This document shows, one piece after another, positions 1-6,300 of a DNA stretch of 7,584 bases (its first letter is position 1; each line of letters starts with the position of its first letter). Under the pieces are notes generated by a model. It saw only the letters and a list, made by a program, of their open reading frames with translations. It made no database searches and was not told where the DNA came from. Location: assembly GCA_018648945.1 (NCBI GenBank), contig JABGQJ010000371.1, positions 1 through 7,584 of the forward strand, given 5' to 3'. The DNA is from Victivallales bacterium. Lineage in GTDB: Bacteria; Verrucomicrobiota; Lentisphaeria; Oligosphaerales; Lenti-02. The translations under genes were made by a program, and so were the position numbers.

Positions 1-4
1 TTCC

Positions 5-23
5 CGCAGTTCATGGAACTGCG
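5..23. repeat. Perfect 8-bp inverted repeat with 3-base loop
   Basis: CGCAGTTC (5-12) and GAACTGCG (16-23) are exact reverse complements separated by ATG. The element could be an operator dyad or an RNA hairpin. No T-run follows on either strand, so an intrinsic terminator is not supported. It lies about 260 bases upstream of the peptidase start, which is far for an operator of that gene unless the promoter is also far upstream. Confidence 0.55.
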
Positions 24-265
24 TGTAGGTGCCATCCGCTGCTAGGGAACGGACCTCCCCGCCATCTCGCCGAGAACAAGAGACACAGTATGCCGATCAG
101 CCCAACCCATTCCGCCCCGGTGTGCACCCCAGTCGTCGGATCGTCCCAGACGTTCCGCATGGTGTCCCGCATTCTTGCTCCCATCTTCTCCTGGCGGCCT
201 CCCCAAACGAGGAATGCCGCTCCCCCCCGTCCATTCGAATTCTGTCATACCATGACTGCACCAGT

Positions 266-271
266 GAAGGA
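266..271 (+). promoter_or_regulatory. Ribosome binding site for the C10 peptidase gene
   Basis: GAAGGA, containing AAGGA complementary to the 16S rRNA 3' end, sits nine bases before ATG 281. This site decides the start. The alternative in-frame GTG codons at 29 and 122 would put 84 or 53 residues in front of the signal peptide, which would be unusual for a Sec substrate. Confidence 0.6.
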
Positions 272-280
272 ACTCTGCGC

Positions 281-397
281 ATGAACTCGACACACGTCGG
301 CGAATCGTCCAGGCCCGCGCGATATCGGGGGAGTGTGCGGGGGTTGACCCAGGCATTGTCGTGCCTGGCTCTGCTGTTCTCGCTTGCCGTCTCGGCG
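281..397 (+). other. Sec signal peptide of the C10 peptidase (residues 1-39)
   Basis: An N-region of about 24 residues carrying five arginines is followed by a hydrophobic core, ALSCLALLFSLAVSA (25-39). An Ala-x-Ala-like cleavage site lies at VSA before A40-P41. The N-region is rather long. Cys28 sits inside the hydrophobic core, not at its end, so a lipoprotein signal is unlikely. The prediction is export across the inner membrane; whether the protein then stays in the periplasm or leaves the cell depends on the unseen C-terminus. Confidence 0.8.
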
Positions 398-3300
398 GCA
401 CCCGTAAGCATAGAGCAAGCGAGACTGGCGGTGAGCCAGTTCGTGCAGGCCGCACCGACCCCCTTGGGGGCGAATCTGGCTGCGGCCACGCGGGGTGGCA
501 CGGTGGGCGAGGCCCTGGCCATCGGGGCAACCCGCAGCGCATCCGCGTATGCGTATGTAGTGGCTCTGCAGCCCGAAGGATACGTTGTGGTCAGCGCAGA
601 CGACCGTCTAGAGCCGATCATCGCCTTCTCGGCGTCCGGTACCTTCGACGCCTCGATGCAGAACCCGCTGGCATATCTGCTGGCACAGGACTTGCCCAAC
701 CGCCTGGCGGCCGTTGCCGCCGCCGCCACCCGCGGTGCGGAGTTGGCGACGCAGATCGCCGCCAACCAGGCCGACTGGGCCAAACTGACCGCCGCCGAGG
801 GAACTCGTGCAGCCGGAGCGCAGGTCGTCACGGAGATGTGGGTCGATTCCTTCGTCCAGAGCCGCTGGAGCCAGGGCACCGAGGGTGGGCGCGCCTGTTA
901 CAACTACTACACCCCCCTCATTGGCGAGACCTCCCATACCTTCGATCCAGGCAACCCCGACAATATCGTGTCCGGTTGCGCCGCCACCGCCACCGCCCAG
1001 ATGATCCGGTATTTCGCATGGCCGGAGGCGGGAATTGGCTACAAGACCGGAGGCGGCTCCGTCACCTACCACGATGAGTTTGCGAATCCAGAGGGTGCGA
1101 GCCTCGCGGGAACCCAGCTCCGCGGCGGCAATGGCAACGGTGGTCCCTACGATTGGGCGGCCATGACCCTCGATCCGAACGGCACCGAGTCCGAGCACTC
1201 TCTGCAGCAGGTCGGCGCGCTCTGCTTCGACGCCGGGCTGGCGCTCAATATGAAGTACAACATCGAACGCTCAAATATGTCGGGAACCAACTTCAGTTCG
1301 GGGGCTTTCACGGGCAAATTCAACTACTCTGGCGCCGGTTCCGCAGGCGGAATCAGCGGCATGCGGGCAAACTTGGACGCCCGTCGCCCGGTCGCGATCA
1401 CGATCGGCATGACGAATCCCCTCCTGCCCCCTCCCGGCGGCGGGCACGCGATCGTGGGCGACGGCTACGGCCGGATCGATGGTCGCTGGTACTACCACTT
1501 CAACATGGGCTGGGGAGGTGGCGGAGATCTCTGGTACAACGTCGAAGAGTACTATTATGATAGTGTCGCCGGTGGCACGGAATGGGCGGGCCTCGGCGCA
1601 TCGGTAGGCAACGTCTATCGCAAGGCCTTGCAGGTGAACGAGGACGCCGCCTCAGGCAAGATCATCTCCGGTCGAGTCACCGACGCGGCGGGCAACCCGG
1701 TCCCCGGCGTCGCTGTCAAACTCACGGATGGCGGCGGCGATTTCCTCGACATGCTCGTCTGGAACGAGAACGGCCGCAACACCACCGACGAGAACGGCAT
1801 CTGGGCCGTCGACAAGGTTCCGGCTGGCGACTACGATATCGTGATGACCAAGGACGGTTTGGCCTTCGCCGGACCGAAGGAAGTCACCGTCGGCGCAGGC
1901 AACCAGTGGGGCCTCAACTTCATCGCCACAGACGACACCGGCCCAGGCGAGTTGGTCCTGGAGAACTGGTACTACGACTACGACAACTTCGTCGCGGGCG
2001 CCGCCATTGTCATTCTCGAGTTCAACCGCCCGGTCGGCAACGTCGCCGTGGACCCGACGTCCCTGACCCTCCACAGTGGTGCCGGCAGTCTGACGCTGAC
2101 CGACGGCGTCGTGTTCCAGTCCGCCGGCAGCCCGCTGGTCGTGATCCTTTTGGACCCCGTCGATGCGGCTGTGATCGTGCCTTGGGGCGGTGTCTCCCTG
2201 ACTCTCGACATGGCGCGGGACTTCCTGACCGTGGACGTGGACGGGGAGGGGAGTCAAGGCGGCGAGGACGAGGCGAACGTCATCCCCGTCGCCCCGCTGG
2301 TCACCGGCCTCGCCGAGAACCCAGGCTTCCCCATTAATCCCGCCCAGCCCCTCGTCGCCTCCACCAAACTGCTCGTAGACGGGGCCGTCCTGGGAGCTGG
2401 GGCCAATCCCTATGCCACCAAGGAGAGTCCGGTCCAGTTTCTGGTCACCTTCTCCCAGCCGGTCATGGGCGTCGATGCCGACGACTTTTCGCTGCGCCTG
2501 ACCAAGGACTTCGTCAACATCTCGACTTGGCCCTTCGAGGAACTCGCAGCCAAACGCGACACCCCCTTGCCCAGCGCCGCCATCACCTCCGTCGATGCCA
2601 CGGATGCCACCGGCACCCCGGCCACCTCGCCAAGCCAGTTCTGGACCGTCACGGTCAATATGGGAACCGGCGACGGTTTCGTCCGGCTTGACGTCATCGA
2701 CAACGACACCATCACCCACGATGACGGCACGCGCGCTCTCGTACCGCTGGGTGGTCCGGGCGTCAACAACGGCGACTTCTTCTACAGTGAGTTTGCCTAC
2801 CGCTACGACAACCTTGGCCCCGTCATCGTCGCCGCCACCCTCGCCGCCGACAACACCTACGTGGACATCACCTGGAACGAGCCGGTCGGCAGCACCAACA
2901 GCCTGGCAAAGACCTCCAACTTCAGCGACATCGTCTCGCAGTACGCTTGGGGCGACACCAATGGCACCGCTGGCCATGACGCGAACGACGCGCTCTGGCT
3001 CGATCGAAGCGGCACGATGGACAACACCTTCCGGAAGCGTGAGGATGTGGTTCTCATGGAGCCGCCGTTCACGGCCGGGCTGGCCGACGGACAGGCCCGC
3101 ACGGGGCAGTTCAAGTACATCCAGGCATCGGGCATACCCTTCTTGGGGACGGCCACCATCGCACGCGTCTGCTACGTGGAGTTGGACGGCGTCGCTGGAT
3201 GCAGTGAAGGGGACGGTCTGTTCCTGGACGTTGGCGAAGCGGGCTTTGGGATCGTGTTCGACGATACCTTCACGCCTGGCCAAGACCTGTGGTTCTGGCC

Positions 3301-6300
3301 GTCGGGAACTGAGCCAGCGGGCATTACTGCTGGTACCCTCGTCCCGGATCGCACGTCGTACTACGCGGAGAACGGGGCCATTCCGGTGCCGGATTATGCC
3401 GACGCCTTGGACGAGTACGTGGCTTGGATCCTTGATTTCTATGCCAGTGCCAACAACGGCATCTGGCTTGACTATGGACCTGCCGACCAGACGTACACGA
3501 TCGGCAACATCAACGACGGCTTCGTGGACACCCTCGTCATGGGCGTGGCCCCCACGGACGGCGACGCCGGCACCGCCCTGCCCGCCGATGCCATGTACCG
3601 CGACACCAACCAGAACGGTCTGGTGGACGACACGGACCTGACCTGGCTCGACACCGGCGCCATGGCCGACGCCCTGGACGGTGGGGACACCCGCCTCGAC
3701 GACAATGGCGAGGCGCTCCCCGGCGCCCTTTTCACCCATTCGCTCCAAGTCATCTTGAGGAAGAACGGGGGGACCGTGACGAGTGTCGGCATTAGCCGGA
3801 TTCTGAACGGGGACGGAACCCCGATGACGGACGCGAGCAATGTCACCCGCGCCATGCTCAAGTTCACCCCCGAGCAGGATCTGGGGGGGACGGCACCGGG
3901 GCAGTTGAACGAGCACCGGATTCCGGCCGGCATCGAGACCATCGCGATCGTTCCCATTGCGGACAATGTGTTCGACGCCTTGGGTAATGCCGCCGACACC
4001 CAGACAAGCACCGGCGAGATGAGGCTCCACGACTCGGGCGTTCCGCGCATCATCGACGTCATTCTTGCTGACGACAACTACTCCGCCAAGGTCGTCTTCA
4101 GCGAACGCGTCTACACCAACGGCAACGGCATCAGCAATCACAGCGTGGCCAGTGTCCCCGACAGGGTGGGGAACCTGACCGCCGGCGACTTCACGGTGAC
4201 GACCAATACTGGCGCCGTCACGGTCACGAGCTTCAGCAATTCCCTCGCCACGAACTACTGCATTCTCACCTTTGGGGGCACGGCCGCCGGCCGCCAACTC
4301 GTCGACCCGGCCGCGAACCTCGCACGCACCACCCTCACGGTCAGCGTTTCTGCAAATGCCATCTATGACTTCGCCGGCAATGCCGTCCCCGCCACGGTTT
4401 GGCCCGTCGCCCTGCGCAGACGCTATAACATCGACAATCCGGACACTCTGCCGCCTCGCTGTTTCACCAACGGCGACAATGCCTACCGCAAGGAACCTAC
4501 GGGCCCGACACCCGCCGAGAGCAGTACTGTGACGGATGCCGCCGGCCTCACGTACCACGGCATCTACTACCGCGACCTTGATGGCGATTGCCGGGTGGAT
4601 ACGGTCGACCTCAACTTCCGCAATCCGCGTCCCAACAGCGCGCAGAGTCCGAACCTGTCCGTCGGTGCGGCGAGTGCCTCTTCGAAGTTCCGAGTCTGGG
4701 TTCAGAACAATGACCCCGAGGACACCTCCAACGCGGCGGCCGACGAGAACCTGGCCAATGTCCCCGACACGAACTTCACCGGTACCTTGCCGTGGCCCGC
4801 TTCCGCAGACTGGACCAACGTAACTGTCACTGGTGCGAGCGTGCTCTCGACATCGACCTACTACAGCACGATTCGGGTGACCATCAACCAGACCCAGGTG
4901 CGTCCCCGCACCCATGGTCGTCGGTGGATCATGATCAGCTACAACGATCCGGACGACCGCATGGACGGCATCCCGCCCACAACGAGTGCGAACACGACAT
5001 ACGAGGCCGACGGCGTGCACTGGTTGTACGTGACACCGACGCCGAGCGGGGGCACGGACCCGGCCGACTGGTACTGGATCCTCGGAGACTTCCCCCCCAC
5101 CATGGCCTGGGACGCCGCCCCGGCCAGGCCCGTGGCCGCAACCATGTGGCGCACCACCAACTACAACAAGAGTGGCGAGGCGAGTAGCTACAACTCCTAC
5201 GACTACATGGACGTGGTGTTCAGCGAGCCCCTGAGTTCGGTCGGCGACGGCGGCTGGATGCCTGGGGCGTCCTACGGTTCGGGCACGAATGTCCATGAGA
5301 AGGAGGGGCCGTTCGGCCCCGAGATCCTCGATCTCTTGAGCGGCACCGCCCAGACCGTGCGCATCTGGTTCGACAGTACGTCGGTCACGTCGCGTACGTT
5401 CGGCGGCGGCAGCGCCAGTTCGTATGCCCAAGTGGTGGATGCGGCCGGCTACCGGAACCCCACCCCGCGCTTCACGGGCACGACCCTCGGCGTACGCAAC
5501 CTGGACTCGCGCTACGGCGTTCTTGGATTCTCAAACGATTCGGCCTGGGTCGACATGCTGGCCGTCGATTCCTCGGGTGCCTCGATCCAGCAGTACAGCT
5601 CCGACAGCAACAGCTCGACTGCGGCGAGTCATACCCTCAACGCCAATCGGGTCACGCTCCGAGCGTATGACCAGGGCGGCTTCAACGCCAATAGCGACGC
5701 CCGCTGGCGGCAGAGCAACACCGGTGCCTCCTACCTGCTTGCGGGGATTCGCAGTCAGAGTCTCGCCAACACCAACGCCAACATCGTGTTCTCGGCAGCG
5801 ACAAACGAGGGGTCCGTCAACCCCGGCGACGGCTTCGTCACGGGCATCACCGAGCTCCGCGTCCGCAACACCAGCCTGACCTCCAGTCCTGAGATCCCAG
5901 GCATGGTGTCGAACGGCATCTTTGCCATGATGCCGCCTGCCGTCGTCGCCGCCGGCCCCGTCTACTGCATGGCCAAGGTCTCCGCCAGCTACTACAACGG
6001 CACCAGCCGCCTGGACGAGCGCGAACGCGCCATGCTTGAACTCGATGTCGCGGGTCGCACCACTGACCGGATCGAGACCATTACCGTCCGGGTCATCGAC
6101 ACCAGTTACGGCCAGTTCGATCCGGAAGTGGACCTGTTGCCCTTGGCTGATGACGCGACGAGCGGCATGCGCCTCTTCTCTGGCACTACTGGTCTTGTGC
6201 AGTTGGCTGCTGGCGGCTTGGAATGGAGCGACTGGCGGATCAATGCCGAGGGGCAGCGCTACCGCGAGGTGGTTCTGCGCCCCTTGGCCGCGCTCTCGGT

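Larger units (their letters stand above)
1..280. other. Upstream region with no assignable gene
   Basis: The region holds a perfect inverted repeat at 5-23 and the ribosome binding site at 266-271. I see no convincing sigma-70 promoter, tRNA or terminator with a T-tract. Frame 1 reads 14 residues to TAG 43-45 and frame 3 stays open from base 3 to TGA 282-284; either could be the tail of an upstream gene, but the translations have no recognisable features. A minus-strand frame 184-11 encodes 57 residues with one hydrophobic stretch and is discussed as a finding. Confidence 0.5.

Noticed and set aside
5..23. Intrinsic terminator
   Set aside because: No run of T follows the hairpin on either strand.
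29..124. Upstream in-frame GTG starts at 29 and 122
   Set aside because: They would bury the signal peptide 53-84 residues inside the protein, and the added stretch is Pro/Arg/Ser/Cys-rich without protein-like pattern; ATG 281 has a good ribosome binding site.
356..364. Cys28 as a lipoprotein modification site
   Set aside because: The preceding residues ALS fit the lipobox poorly, and the hydrophobic core continues for eleven residues after the cysteine before a normal signal peptidase I site.
361..1077. Plus-strand frame of 238 residues rich in Arg, Gly and Pro
   Set aside because: It overlaps the propeptide and catalytic domain in another frame and has the composition of a GC-rich frame shadow.
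2595..3641. Plus-strand frame of 348 residues rich in Pro, Thr and Ser
   Set aside because: It is out of frame with the Ig-like region, low-complexity, and lacks any recognisable motif; the peptidase frame explains the same bases.
3602..4615. True cellulosomal dockerin domain formed by loops 2 and 3
   Set aside because: The two loops are about 320 residues apart, whereas a dockerin needs two within roughly 25-35 residues; they are called separate calcium-loop-like motifs.
1652..5431. Minus-strand open frame of 1,259 residues
   Set aside because: It is exactly codon-aligned with the sense gene, so it is interrupted only where the sense strand uses TTA, CTA or TCA. The gene almost never uses these: I find CTA at 608 and 6992 and TCA at 1271, 1652 and 5531. 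The open antisense frame is a by-product of codon bias, while the sense frame carries the C10 motifs.
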